The notes under the pieces: generated by a model
Seen by the model: the letters and a program-made list of their open reading frames with translations, nothing else
Databases searched by the model: none
Told to the model about the DNA's origin: nothing
Translations under genes and position numbers: made by a program
Origin: Paenibacillus jilunlii
GTDB taxonomy: Bacteria; Bacillota; Bacilli; Paenibacillales; Paenibacillaceae
Assembly: GCF_900102965.1 (NCBI RefSeq)
Contig: NZ_FNGM01000003.1
Location: forward strand, 310,001 to 374,000
DNA length: 64,000 nt
Direction: 5' to 3'
In this document: piece by piece, positions 17,716 through 26,603 of the stretch
How positions within the stretch are numbered: the stretch's first letter is position 1
Layout: every line of letters starts with the position of its first letter

Positions 17716-19194
17716 ATGTCATTAATTAATGTTACCGGCCTTACTTTTGCCTATGAGGGCACCTACGATAACATCTTCGAGAACGTGAATTTTCAGATCG
17801 ACACCGATTGGAAATTGGGGTTTACGGGAAGGAACGGAAGGGGAAAGACTACTTTTCTCCAGCTGCTTCTCGGCAAACATGAATACAGCGGAACCATTTC
17901 GGCTAAGGTTAACTTTGAATATTTTCCGTACCCAGTGCCCAACAAAGAGGATCTTACTATTGATGTGATCAACGAAATTTTCCCGGACTATGTTCACTGG
18001 CAATTCATGCGCGAGCTGTCACTGCTGAAGGTGGATGAAGACGTTCTTTACCGGCCCTTTGCTTCCTTATCCAATGGAGAGCAGACAAAAGTGCTGCTGG
18101 CCGCATTATTTATTAAGGAAAACAGCTTCCTGCTGATCGATGAGCCCACGAACCATTTGGACATGCATGCACGGGCGCTGGTCAGTGAATATCTGAATAC
18201 CAAAAGCGGATATATTCTGGTTTCTCACGACAGATCCTTTCTGGATCACTGTGTAGACCACATTCTGTCCATCAACAAAACCAACATCGAGATTCAAAAA
18301 GGCAATTTTTCCAGCTGGTGGGAGAATAAGCGGAGACAAGATAACTTTGAGCTAGCCCAAAATGAGAAGCTTAAAAAGGACATCAAACGGCTGTCGGACT
18401 CTTCCAAACGCACGGGGAACTGGTCCCATGAAGTGGAAAAATCCAAAAACGGAACCCGGAATTCCGGCTCTAAGTTAGATAAAGGATACGTTGGCCATAA
18501 GGCTGCCAAGATGATGAAACGCTCCAAATCTATTGAACAAAGACAGCAGTCGGCCATTACCGAAAAGTCTAAGCTGCTGAAAAATATTGAGAGCTCGGAT
18601 ACCCTGGAGATTTCACAGCTTGCTTACCATAAAAACATACTGGCGGAGCTGGAGCAGGTCTCGATATTTTACGGGGAGAAGCAGGTTTGCGCTAATGTGA
18701 ATTTTACGATTGAGCAGGGGGAACGGATCGCGCTTTCAGGTAAAAATGGTTCCGGGAAATCAAGCATCCTCAAATTAATCTGCGGCGAGGATATCTCTTA
18801 TACAGGCAGCTTCATGAAGGATAGTCAACTGAAAATATCCTATGTGTCCCAAGACACTTCGCATTTGCAGGGGAGCTTAACCGATTACATCAGGGACAAC
18901 GGTATTGACGAAACTTTGTTCAAATCAATTTTGCGGAAGCTTGATTTTTCCAGAATGCAATTTGAGAAGGATCTGTCCACCTACAGTGGCGGCCAGAAGA
19001 AGAAAGTACTGATCGCCACAAGCCTGAGCGAACAGGTGCATCTGCACATCTGGGATGAGCCGCTGAATTTTATCGATGTCATTTCCCGGATGCAGATTGA
19101 AGAGCTGCTGCTGGAATATACGCCGACTATCCTGTTTGTGGAGCATGACCGCGAGTTCTGCAACAATGTAGCTACGAAGACCATTGAACTTTGA
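17716..19194 (+). CDS. ABC-F ribosomal protection protein, Lsa type
   Basis: 492 residues with two ATPase domains and no membrane segment. Walker A motifs are GRNGRGKTT (from residue 39) and GKNGSGKSS; signatures are LSNGEQTK and YSGGQKKK; Walker B motifs are LLIDEPTNHLD and HIWDEPLNFID. A charged linker lies between. The sequence around the second Walker B (SRMQIEELLLEYTPTILFVEHDRE) is that of the Lsa/Vga group, which removes lincosamides, pleuromutilins and streptogramin A from the ribosome. AGGAGG lies nine bases before the ATG. The attenuator leader upstream fits drug-induced expression. The family is certain, the exact drug spectrum is not. Confidence 0.88.
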   Translation: MSLINVTGLTFAYEGTYDNIFENVNFQIDTDWKLGFTGRNGRGKTTFLQLLLGKHEYSGTISAKVNFEYFPYPVPNKEDLTIDVINEIFPDYVHWQFMRELSLLKVDEDVLYRPFASLSNGEQTKVLLAALFIKENSFLLIDEPTNHLDMHARALVSEYLNTKSGYILVSHDRSFLDHCVDHILSINKTNIEIQKGNFSSWWENKRRQDNFELAQNEKLKKDIKRLSDSSKRTGNWSHEVEKSKNGTRNSGSKLDKGYVGHKAAKMMKRSKSIEQRQQSAITEKSKLLKNIESSDTLEISQLAYHKNILAELEQVSIFYGEKQVCANVNFTIEQGERIALSGKNGSGKSSILKLICGEDISYTGSFMKDSQLKISYVSQDTSHLQGSLTDYIRDNGIDETLFKSILRKLDFSRMQFEKDLSTYSGGQKKKVLIATSLSEQVHLHIWDEPLNFIDVISRMQIEELLLEYTPTILFVEHDREFCNNVATKTIEL

Positions 19195-19216
19195 ACCTGT
19201 TAACTTTGAACCTGTT
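19187..19216 (+). repeat. 15-bp tandem duplication
   Basis: AACTTTGAACCTGTT occurs twice in direct succession and contains the last codons and stop of the ABC-F gene. It looks like a recent replication slippage. Confidence 0.8.
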
Positions 19217-19234
19217 AAGGAAAGGGAAGCGCGT

Positions 19235-20362
19235 ATGAAGAAAGTCATCGTAATCGGATCAGGAATTCTCGGGGCTTCAACCGCCTATCACTTGGCCAAA
19301 GCGGGGGCGGATGTTACTGTGGTGGACCGCAAGGATATCGGGCAAGCAACCGATGCCGCTGCCGGAATTATCTGCCCGTGGCTGTCCCAACGGCGCAACC
19401 AGGCTTGGTATCGTCTCGCCAAAGCAGGGGCCCGTTATTACCCTGAACTGATTGCACAGCTCCAAGAGGAAGGAGAAACCGAAACCGGATATGCTCAGGT
19501 AGGTGCCTTAAGTGTTCATCATGATCCGGTAAAAATCGGACAGATGAAGGAACGGGCCGCGCTGCGCAAGACGGATGCGCCGGAAATTGGCGAAATTACA
19601 GAGCTCACGGAATCACAAACACGCGGGCGTTTCCCGCTGCTGGCAGAAGGATTATCTTCTGTTCGCATCAGCGGTGCCGCCAGGGTAGATGGACGTGCGC
19701 TGCGTGATGCGCTCATAAGGTCTGCACAGCGCAGCGGGGCTGTATTTATCCGTGGGGAGGCGTCGCTTCAGGTTCATGGCAAACGTGTAACCGGCGTAGC
19801 TGCCGGGAACACAACCTTTTTGGCTGACAGCATCATTGTATGTGCGGGTGCATGGGCAAGTGCGCTATTGCAGCCTTTAGGCATTGATTTTAAAGTGCGT
19901 TTCCAAAAGGCGCAAATTATCCATCTGGAGATTCCGGATCATCAAGATACTGGAGTATGGCCTGTAATTATTCCGCCTAATGATCAATACCTCCTGGCAT
20001 TGGGTCAACAGAGGATTGTTATCGGATCGACACACGAAAATGATATAACAGGCTACGATACGAGAGTCACTGCCGGCGGAATGCAGGAGATACTAAATAA
20101 AGGGATAGACCTGGCACCCGGTTTAGCGAACTGCACTTTTCTGGAGACAAGAGTGGGCTTCCGTCCCTTTACACCCGGATTTCTTCCTGTGATGGGGGCT
20201 GTCCCCGGCTGGGAAGGGCTGATTGCGGCAAATGGGCTCGGCGCATCGGGATTGACGATGGGGCCGTATATAGGAAGGCAGCTGGCAAAAATGACGCTGG
20301 GAATGGAGATGGAGATTGATATCAGTGATTATGATATCCGTCATGCAATGAATCAAGTCTGA
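19235..20362 (+). CDS. FAD-dependent oxidoreductase (DadA/glycine oxidase type)
   Basis: 375 residues from ATG 19235, chosen because GGAAAGGGAAG lies just upstream and the Rossmann motif VIGSGILGASTAYHL begins at once. The DAO fold continues with the FAD-binding GIICPW region and the C-terminal GFRPFTPGFLPVMGAVPGW and GLGASGLTMGP. Such enzymes oxidise D-amino acids, glycine or related amines, passing electrons to oxygen or the respiratory chain. It lies 40 bases after the ABC-F gene and may share its transcript, although nothing links the functions. The exact substrate is unknown. Confidence 0.85.
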   Translation: MKKVIVIGSGILGASTAYHLAKAGADVTVVDRKDIGQATDAAAGIICPWLSQRRNQAWYRLAKAGARYYPELIAQLQEEGETETGYAQVGALSVHHDPVKIGQMKERAALRKTDAPEIGEITELTESQTRGRFPLLAEGLSSVRISGAARVDGRALRDALIRSAQRSGAVFIRGEASLQVHGKRVTGVAAGNTTFLADSIIVCAGAWASALLQPLGIDFKVRFQKAQIIHLEIPDHQDTGVWPVIIPPNDQYLLALGQQRIVIGSTHENDITGYDTRVTAGGMQEILNKGIDLAPGLANCTFLETRVGFRPFTPGFLPVMGAVPGWEGLIAANGLGASGLTMGPYIGRQLAKMTLGMEMEIDISDYDIRHAMNQV

Positions 20363-20403
20363 TCCTTGTTGAATTCAGATATAAGAGGGGATTATGCCGA
20401 TTA

Positions 20404-20432
20404 TTGCGCCTTTCCGGTGTTCCTGTTATACT
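20404..20432 (+). promoter_or_regulatory. Promoter of the FusB-type gene leader
   Basis: TTGCGC (20404-20409), 17 bases, TATACT (20427-20432). A start near 20439 would give a leader of about 200 bases containing a leader peptide and hairpins. Confidence 0.5.
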
Positions 20433-20466
20433 TTTTTCATGTTCATCTTGATAGGGGGTTTTACTG

Positions 20467-20517
20467 ATGGCAATGCCGAATTGCTCATTAGCTAGGAAGT
20501 CCTCATGCAAAGCCTAA
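20467..20517 (+). CDS. Leader peptide MAMPNCSLARKSSCKA upstream of the FusB-type gene
   Basis: A 16-codon frame with an AGGGGG ribosome site eight bases before its ATG. Its last codons form the left arm of a 9-bp inverted repeat (20504-20539). A short well-translated frame ahead of a resistance gene, ending in a hairpin, is the classic arrangement for ribosome-stalling attenuation; FusB itself is known to be inducible through a leader. Not shown to be expressed. Confidence 0.5.
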   Translation: MAMPNCSLARKSSCKA

Positions 20518-20539
20518 TCTAGGGGCGATACTTTGCGTG
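20504..20539 (+). other. Leader hairpin of the FusB-type gene
   Basis: CATGCAAAG (20504-20512) pairs with CTTTGCGTG (20531-20539), with one T-G pair. A further stem, GGGCG/CGCCC, lies just downstream around 20541-20565, and an 8-base T-tract at 20610-20617. The elements could form alternative folds. Confidence 0.5.
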
Positions 20540-20641
20540 AGGGCGGGAGAGTAGATTCAATCGCCCATGCTTGACATTATCGTTTCTAATAATGGCTTTG
20601 CACCTTATGTTTTTTTTATAATAAATAAGGGGCTGAAAGCT

Positions 20642-21289
20642 ATGAATACACCATTTATTAGAAACCATCAATACAACGTAATTAAGAAGCAAACGGAATT
20701 TCTCCAGAAGACACTGCGGTCCGTCGCGGACCAGAGCGTCTTGAAGACGGTAAGATACCGTACAGCTGTAAATATTATTGAAGCGTTCTCTTCTCTGACA
20801 ACAGAGCAGGAGCGGATGCTGGAACAAGTATCGGGCTTAGAGACCGCACATGAATTCCAGAGTTATATTTACGCATTAGAGCCATACCTGGAGCCATTTC
20901 CGCCGATTACGCTGAAGCAGATCCAGAAGCTGTTCCCGAAGAATAAGAAGCTGAAAATGCCTGATCTGCAATCGATTGACTTTAGATATGTGACCTATCT
21001 GAGTTGGGTAGACATAGCCACGAACAAATTGTTCATGATCTATCCGTTTGAAGGACAATTCATCGGCATCGAGGGAAGAATCACGCCGACCCACAAAAAA
21101 GGGTACTGCATGTTCTGCAACCGGCATCAGGAGCTTGCGTTCATAACGGTCAAGACCAAGCCCGCCAATGCTTTGCCTGATCAATATTCTTCCATCGGCC
21201 AATACGTATGTATGGACGGCCATGCCTGCAATCAGAGTATTACCAATACAACCTCGCTGGAGAAGTTCATTGTCTCTGTTCGTAAATAA
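20642..21289 (+). CDS. FusB/FusC-type elongation factor G-binding protein
   Basis: 215 residues, matching FusB length (about 213). The start at 20642 follows AAGGGG and places HQYN near the N-terminus, as in FusB; the frame is also open back to 20567 but that extension is unlikely. The C-terminal treble-clef zinc finger is clear: CMFCNRH and CMDGHACN supply the zinc ligands. FusB proteins bind EF-G and free it from the ribosome when fusidic acid has trapped it, giving fusidic acid resistance. Bacillales genomes carry many uncharacterised chromosomal relatives, so resistance here is likely but not certain. A terminator follows the gene. Confidence 0.85.
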   Translation: MNTPFIRNHQYNVIKKQTEFLQKTLRSVADQSVLKTVRYRTAVNIIEAFSSLTTEQERMLEQVSGLETAHEFQSYIYALEPYLEPFPPITLKQIQKLFPKNKKLKMPDLQSIDFRYVTYLSWVDIATNKLFMIYPFEGQFIGIEGRITPTHKKGYCMFCNRHQELAFITVKTKPANALPDQYSSIGQYVCMDGHACNQSITNTTSLEKFIVSVRK

Positions 21290-21300
21290 CCATAAGCGTC

Positions 21301-21327
21301 AGGCTGCCTCTAGGGGCAGCCTTTTTT
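21301..21327 (+). terminator. Intrinsic terminator after the FusB-type gene
   Basis: AGGCTGCC and GGCAGCCT pair perfectly around a five-base loop and are followed by TTTTTT. Confidence 0.85.
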
Positions 21328-21412
21328 GATGAAAGCCAGATCCTATACTATCTATTCGGTTGTTTAATATAATGCGCTTTCATAGTTGCACAACCCTGAA
21401 ATCACAACTATT

Positions 21413-22432
21413 TTACTCATGGATTGTAACTCCTAACGCAGCTTTTTTGGAATGGGAATTCCAATAATCGTGATACCACTCCACCGTTTTTGTGATTCCT
21501 TCTTCGAGAGAAGTATCAGCAGACCAATTGAGCATAGATTTTGCTTTTTCCGGTGACAGGTGTTGGTGCAGGATCTCACTGTTTTTTTGATATTCGTAAA
21601 GCGGTTCAATATGTTCAAGGTTCATGACACGTTGAATGATATCAGTGACCTTTTTTATGTCCCACAACTTGCCTGTTCCAAAATTAAAAACATTACCATT
21701 CCCCTCATTATTTACATAATGGTACATAGCCATATAGGCGGCTATTAAGTCTTGAATATATAAGAAATCTCTCATGTATATCCCGTTTGAAGGGATTCTA
21801 ATAATTGGTTGAAGATTTGCATACAACCGCTGTATGGTTCCGGGAATTAACCGGCGAAAATTCAAGTCGCCTCCCCCAAAAATATTGCCGAAACGGCCTA
21901 TCACGATAGGCAAATTAAAGCTATGTCTATAACTCTGAGAAATAAGATCGGAACAGGACTTTGATGCATCATAGGGATTTCTGCCTTGAATGGGCATATC
22001 TTCATCATAGGGGAGATCGGGGCTGTCACCGTAAACCTTGTCACTGGATGCGACTATTATTTTTGATATCTGGTCTTGGTGAATACGGCAAACCTCCAGT
22101 AGATTATATGTACCCTTTACATTGGTTTCAAAGGTTTGCCAGGGGATCTGGTAGGCCAAATCTTGAAGGGAAACAGCAGCGAGGTGAAAGACAGTGTTGA
22201 TTTTCCCGTCTGTAATTGCACGTTCAATCAAGTTGTAGTCGGCAATCGAACCATAATAGCATCGAATCTCCTTGTCCAATCCCAGTTTTGCGAACTGGCT
22301 TCGTGGGTCGAACTCGCTCAAGACAGAGGTTACTTCAGCACCTTGTTCTATTAGATGATGAGTTAACCAGGCACCTACAAATCCGGAAGCTCCTGTAACT
22401 AAAGCACGGCAATCCGATAAAGAGCTTTTCAT
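21413..22432 (-). CDS. Extended SDR, CDP-glucose 4,6-dehydratase-like
   Basis: 339 residues from ATG 22432, which has GGGAGG upstream; the longer frame to 22489 lacks a ribosome site. The NAD-binding motif VTGASGFVGAWL is at the N-terminus, followed by FHLAAVS, the SSDKVYGD segment and the catalytic YDASK. The SDK in place of the TDE of dTDP-glucose dehydratases is typical of the CDP-glucose 4,6-dehydratase/RfbG branch. Such enzymes make 4-keto-6-deoxy sugars for surface glycans or antibiotics. No other sugar-pathway gene is adjacent, so the gene is an orphan. The superfamily is certain, the substrate moderately supported. Confidence 0.78.
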   Translation of the reverse strand: MKSSLSDCRALVTGASGFVGAWLTHHLIEQGAEVTSVLSEFDPRSQFAKLGLDKEIRCYYGSIADYNLIERAITDGKINTVFHLAAVSLQDLAYQIPWQTFETNVKGTYNLLEVCRIHQDQISKIIVASSDKVYGDSPDLPYDEDMPIQGRNPYDASKSCSDLISQSYRHSFNLPIVIGRFGNIFGGGDLNFRRLIPGTIQRLYANLQPIIRIPSNGIYMRDFLYIQDLIAAYMAMYHYVNNEGNGNVFNFGTGKLWDIKKVTDIIQRVMNLEHIEPLYEYQKNSEILHQHLSPEKAKSMLNWSADTSLEEGITKTVEWYHDYWNSHSKKAALGVTIHE

Positions 22433-22644
22433 TGTGATAACCTCCCAAAGTATTATGGTCAAGACGAAGCCGAAGGTTGAAATATCCATTTTTGCCGATA
22501 ATATACCAGTCTCTAAATAATTACAACATATTTTTATTCTCTTATATTACTTTTATCTCAAAAAAGTACATTGCTGCTATTTCGAGTCTACCCGCAAAGT
22601 CCAAATGGAAAAAGAAAAATTAATGAGTCTGTAACTATCCCTAC

Positions 22645-22673
22645 AAAAAAACCGCCATGCAGGCGGCTTTTTT
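22645..22673. terminator. Bidirectional terminator
   Basis: AAAAACCGCC-ATGCA-GGCGGCTTTTTT with A and T flanks, in the 320-base gap between the SDR and the epoxide hydrolase. It ends the epoxide hydrolase transcript on the minus strand. The rest of the gap is AT-rich and holds only the SDR promoter region. Confidence 0.8.
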
Positions 22674-22752
22674 GGGGGTGAGGGGACCGATTATAGATCG
22701 ACTGGCAGGACAATTCCGGCCGATTGCTCCGGATCTCCGCAAGCTTGGGGGA

Positions 22753-23901
22753 TTATTTTCTAAAAGATCTGTAGAATGCACGAATGTCGTTGGCTAGCGG
22801 TTCCGGTTCTTCCATAGCAGTAAAATGCCCGCCGGCGGGCATGGTGGTCCAACGGGTTACATTCAGATTGCGCACAACCCAGGATTTAGGAGGCTGTAAT
22901 ACATCCCCGGGAAAAACGGCTATTCCTGTTGGAACTTCTATGCGGCCCAATGGCGGCAAGGAATGCGTATTTTCATAATACATATGTGCTGATGACCCTA
23001 TGGTGTTAGTCACCCAGTAGATCATAATATGTGTCAACAGCTCGTCCTTGCTATATTTCTGGCTGAGGTCACCCTTACAATCGCTCCAGGTGCGAAATTT
23101 CTCGATGATCCAGGCTGCCAAACCTACCGGAGAGTCAGAAAGTCCATAAGCAAGAGTCTGGGGTTTTGTCGATTGGATGGCCATATAGCCCCCCTCATGG
23201 GAGATCCATTCAGAAGCGTTTTTCTGATATTGCCGTTCTTCATCCGTACATTCCGACTCGTCCTCTAAAGTTATGAGACTTCTTATAATACCAACATCAG
23301 TTAGATGGATTCCAAATAAAAGTTCAGGACGGTTCGCTGCCAGATACCTCGTAACACCGGAGCCCATATCTCCGCCTGCAGCGGCAAATTTTGGGTACCC
23401 CAATTCCTTTGTCATCAATTTAGCCCACATCTGGGAGACAAAAAAATTGTTGACGCCCGGCCGATTAGGGTGACCAGAAAATCCGAATCCCGGCAGGGAA
23501 GGGACAATGACGTCAAAGGAGTCCTCCGGATCACCCCCATAACTGGCAGGGTCCGAAAGGAGAGGAATGATTTTTTGATAACGAAGGTAACTGTCGGGCC
23601 ATCCATGGGTAAGGATAATGGGGAGGGGGTTAGGTCCATTGCCGCGCTCGTGTACGTAGTGTACATCTATCCCATCAATATTGGAACGAAACTGGGAAAA
23701 GCGGTTCAGCATAGATTCTTGGGCGCGCCAGTCGTAATGATCCCTCCAATAGGAAACTAGTGATTTTAAATAACTTAGATCAGTTCCTCTGTCCCAGCCT
23801 GAGTTTTCCAGTTCATCGGGCCAACGGATATGATGCAGCTTATATTGCAGATCGTCAAGAATCTCATTGGAGACATGAATATGAAACGGTTCAGCAGCCA
23901 T
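22753..23901 (-). CDS. Epoxide hydrolase, EHN/alpha-beta hydrolase fold
   Basis: 382 residues from ATG 23901 (AAGGAGG upstream; a start at 23928 would precede the ribosome site). The N-terminal EHN domain (PFHIHVSNEILDDLQYKL... IRWPDE) is typical of microsomal-type epoxide hydrolases. The hydrolase core has HGWPDSY (oxyanion region) and the nucleophile Asp in AGGDMGSG; the catalytic His is in PAGGHFTAMEEPEPL. It would hydrolyse epoxides to diols, as detoxification or catabolism. It is transcribed away from an AraC-type regulator with about 100 bases between start codons, and that regulator probably controls it. Confidence 0.87.
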   Translation of the reverse strand: MAAEPFHIHVSNEILDDLQYKLHHIRWPDELENSGWDRGTDLSYLKSLVSYWRDHYDWRAQESMLNRFSQFRSNIDGIDVHYVHERGNGPNPLPIILTHGWPDSYLRYQKIIPLLSDPASYGGDPEDSFDVIVPSLPGFGFSGHPNRPGVNNFFVSQMWAKLMTKELGYPKFAAAGGDMGSGVTRYLAANRPELLFGIHLTDVGIIRSLITLEDESECTDEERQYQKNASEWISHEGGYMAIQSTKPQTLAYGLSDSPVGLAAWIIEKFRTWSDCKGDLSQKYSKDELLTHIMIYWVTNTIGSSAHMYYENTHSLPPLGRIEVPTGIAVFPGDVLQPPKSWVVRNLNVTRWTTMPAGGHFTAMEEPEPLANDIRAFYRSFRK

Positions 23902-24009
23902 TATGGTTCCTCCTTTTGTTGTTTTCACAACATTATTATATACATTGAACTTGTATGTTACACTGAATTAAGTGAAGCAATCAACTATACTATTTGACAG
24001 GTGATCCTT

Positions 24010-24855
24010 ATGCCACAAGCAGACCGGCACAAAAAACGAACCGTGAATATAGAATTTGCAGCAGTGGAGGATTTTAGTATTCTTCCATATCCAGAACGGT
24101 TTACGCTGATTTTTATAACGTCTGGAAGTATAAAGGGGGTACTGAATCAACGTCCAATCTCTGTCAGTGCTCCTGGTGTCCTTTGTTTGGCTGAAGACGC
24201 TCAAGTGCAAGTGGTTGAAAAGATTAACGTATCGGCACAATCCTTTCATTTTCACCGCGAATTTCTTAAAAGCGTTAAGCTTTCCGAAGCGAGGGATGAT
24301 TTTCCTGCACAGCCTAGAATCCAAACAGGACTTTCCCTTTTTCAAAGTAACGAAGTACCTCGTGTAACGGAAAAAGCCTATCCGCTATTACTCGAATGGT
24401 TTTTCATACTGGGTATGGAAGTGAAGGCGCAAAGTGATGAACTTTGGGTGTGCAGAATAAAAAAGTACCTCATTCAAATTTTGGGGTTGTTGGAGGAATT
24501 GAATCGGCCTAGCGAACACTCGCCTGTCGATGCAGTGCTGGACTACATTCACACTAATTATCCGCAAAAGATTTCATTGGAGGATTTGACAAAATGCGGC
24601 CATTTGAACCGTGTGACTTTAAATAAGAGGTTTCAGGAAAGGTGCGGGAATACAGCGATGGGCTACCTGCTTTCACATCGTTTAAAAGTTGCGGGTGATC
24701 TTTTGGTACATACAGATATGAGCCTCAATGAAATTGCGCGCGCTACTGGATTTGAGTATGATACCTACTTTATCAAACAGTTTACCGCCAAAAAAGGGAT
24801 GTCACCGACGACCTATCGGACTGCTTCCCGTAAGTTGGCCAGTGTCAGTATCTAA
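24010..24855 (+). CDS. AraC family transcriptional regulator
   Basis: 281 residues from ATG 24010. The N-terminal half is a cupin-like effector domain (FTLIFITSGSIKGVL). The C-terminal 100 residues hold two helix-turn-helices: ISLEDLTKCGHLNRVTLNKRFQERCG and MSLNEIARATGFEYDTYFIKQF, followed by the family end KKGMSPTTYR. It is divergent from the epoxide hydrolase and probably activates it in response to a substrate. The ribosome site (AGGTGA) is weak. The function as a DNA-binding activator is secure; the effector is unknown. Confidence 0.87.
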   Translation: MPQADRHKKRTVNIEFAAVEDFSILPYPERFTLIFITSGSIKGVLNQRPISVSAPGVLCLAEDAQVQVVEKINVSAQSFHFHREFLKSVKLSEARDDFPAQPRIQTGLSLFQSNEVPRVTEKAYPLLLEWFFILGMEVKAQSDELWVCRIKKYLIQILGLLEELNRPSEHSPVDAVLDYIHTNYPQKISLEDLTKCGHLNRVTLNKRFQERCGNTAMGYLLSHRLKVAGDLLVHTDMSLNEIARATGFEYDTYFIKQFTAKKGMSPTTYRTASRKLASVSI

Positions 24856-24916
24856 TAAAATTCTATTACTGAACACTGCTCGCCCTATGCGGCGGCTTAA
24901 TCGTCAGCGACCGGAC

Positions 24917-25507
24917 TTATTCCAGCAGTTCTTTGGCTCCGTTCATCAATAAGGGCATAGTCTGTTTAACGAATGCTTCCGCACTTATTAGACACCCCTC
25001 ATTGTTCCAAACGTAAGCCGCCCCGTACATCCCCCAACTTAACAAAATAGAAGCTGTATTTATTAAGAATTGCGCGTTTGGACTCGATTGCATCTTGTCT
25101 TTGTCTATAAAGGAAAGAAGTATCGTTTGAATTTTTTCTTTTATTTGATTTTCGAATACAGGTCCGAGCGATGTATACCTTCTCTTGCACATAGTGCTTA
25201 GACCCATATGAAAATCGCATACACCCAGAAAAATACTCTGAATGGTTTCTTCATTTAATACTTCATGACCGCTTATTCTACGATTTATGATTGTCATAAA
25301 TGATTCCATTAGTTTGGTCTCAAGCATTTCAAATTTATCTACAAAGTGCGCGTAGAAAGTCGTCCTGTTAACAGTAGCCCGCTCCGCAATATCCCTGACG
25401 GTAATCGATTCAAAGTCTTTTTCTTGAAGTAATGCAGCAAAAGCATCTTGAAGGAGCCGCCGTGTACGAATCACGCGAGGATCAGCTTCATTCTTATTAA
25501 TTGTCAT
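24917..25507 (-). CDS. TetR family regulator
   Basis: 196 residues from ATG 25507, preceded by GAGGAG. The N-terminal helix-turn-helix is clear (ITVRDIAERATVNRTTFYAHFVDKFEML). The C-terminal domain is of the type found in DhaS-like/TetR_C_8 repressors. It is divergent from a nitroreductase and a palindrome lies between them, so it most likely represses that gene and itself. Its 3' end faces the AraC gene with a 60-base gap. Confidence 0.87.
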   Translation of the reverse strand: MTINKNEADPRVIRTRRLLQDAFAALLQEKDFESITVRDIAERATVNRTTFYAHFVDKFEMLETKLMESFMTIINRRISGHEVLNEETIQSIFLGVCDFHMGLSTMCKRRYTSLGPVFENQIKEKIQTILLSFIDKDKMQSSPNAQFLINTASILLSWGMYGAAYVWNNEGCLISAEAFVKQTMPLLMNGAKELLE

Positions 25508-25581
25508 AGTTAGGATCTCCTCAACAAAAACGACATTATAGAGATGGTGTTGTCTATCCAACGGCTTATGGTTATTGATGA

Positions 25582-25640
25582 TTGTGAATCAGTCGGTTGT
25601 TATTATAACATACAAATACAGCAGGTGTTGTTCAAACAAC
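25582..25640 (+). promoter_or_regulatory. Promoter and operator-like palindrome for the nitroreductase
   Basis: TTGTGA (25582-25587), 16 bases, TATAAC (25604-25609) could be the promoter. GTTGTT-CA-AACAAC (25627-25640) is a perfect 6-bp-arm palindrome close to the start point, a good place for the divergent TetR repressor to bind. Confidence 0.5.
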
Positions 25641-25697
25641 TAGTGTTGCATAGAAATAAAATGCTGAATGCAGCTTATCCCAAAGGAGGAGAGAACC

Positions 25698-26360
25698 ATG
25701 TCGGTTTCACAACCGTCTAAAACGATGGAGCACCAACTTTTTTTCGATGTTATTCAAGAACGCCGGTCGGTTCGCAGCTATGATTCCGAGATCAAGATTT
25801 CGCGGGAGGAATTAGCCGAAACGTTGCGGCAAGCCACACTGGCTCCTTCAGCCGCTAACCTGCAGCCGTGGCGGTTTCTCGTTATCGACTCGCCGGAGCT
25901 GAAGCAGAAGCTGCTTCCGATCGCATTCAATCAACAGCAAGTGGTCGAGGCTTCGGCTGTCATTGCGGTACTCGGAGATTTGGAGTGTTATAAATGGGCA
26001 GAGAAAATTTACGGGATGGCGGTCGATGCGGATTACATGCCTGCAGAGACGGCTAAATCGTTCGTAGAACGCTATACCGGCATGTATTCGAACATGTCAT
26101 CCGAGGCCATCCACCAAAAAGTTTATACCGACGGCGGACTAGTATCGATGCAACTTATGCTTGTCGCCCGCGCTAAAGGCTACGACACGGTACCGATGGG
26201 CGGCTACGACAAACAAAAGTTCATGGAAGCTTTTCATATATCAGAACGCTACGTTCCGATTATGCTGATTGCCATCGGCAAGGCGGCGAAGTCCGGTCAT
26301 CCGACAGTGAGGCTGGCAGTCGATGATGTAGCTTTCTTTAACGAGATGCCTGAGGAATAA
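25698..26360 (+). CDS. Nitroreductase family protein
   Basis: 220 residues from ATG 25698, which follows AAAGGAGGAG. The FMN-binding signature ERRSVRSYDSE lies near the N-terminus, with APSAANLQPWRFLV and the C-terminal VPMGGYDKQKF following. Members use FMN and NAD(P)H to reduce nitro compounds, quinones or flavins. It pairs with the divergent TetR gene, the common layout for an inducible stress or detoxification enzyme. A terminator follows. The physiological substrate is unknown. Confidence 0.87.
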   Translation: MSVSQPSKTMEHQLFFDVIQERRSVRSYDSEIKISREELAETLRQATLAPSAANLQPWRFLVIDSPELKQKLLPIAFNQQQVVEASAVIAVLGDLECYKWAEKIYGMAVDADYMPAETAKSFVERYTGMYSNMSSEAIHQKVYTDGGLVSMQLMLVARAKGYDTVPMGGYDKQKFMEAFHISERYVPIMLIAIGKAAKSGHPTVRLAVDDVAFFNEMPEE

Positions 26361-26367
26361 CAGAATG

Positions 26368-26414
26368 AAAAAGACCTTGGCGCCGCATAAACAAAGGCGA
26401 GCTAAGGTCTTTTT
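26368..26414. terminator. Terminator after the nitroreductase
   Basis: AAAAAGACCTT (26368-26378) and AAGGTCTTTTT (26404-26414) form an 11-bp stem with T-tracts on both strands and a 25-base loop that pairs partly. Confidence 0.75.
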
Positions 26415-26603
26415 CAGGTTCTGCACCTCAGGTTCTAACAAGGCGCACAGCAAATAAGGAAGATGTAAGGGAGGAATAGGGATTTGCCACATGAATTAAA
26501 TGTAAGTATGGACCTTCAAGTAAATTATATTAATTACGTAAAATAATAATTTGACGAATAAATAACAATGAGATATATTGAATTCACGGAGGTTCATACA
26601 TAT

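Noticed and set aside
20395..20496. 33-codon frame starting behind AGAGGGG before the FusB-type leader
   Set aside because: It overlaps the predicted promoter -35 and -10 region, so it would not be in the leader transcript; no recognisable motif.
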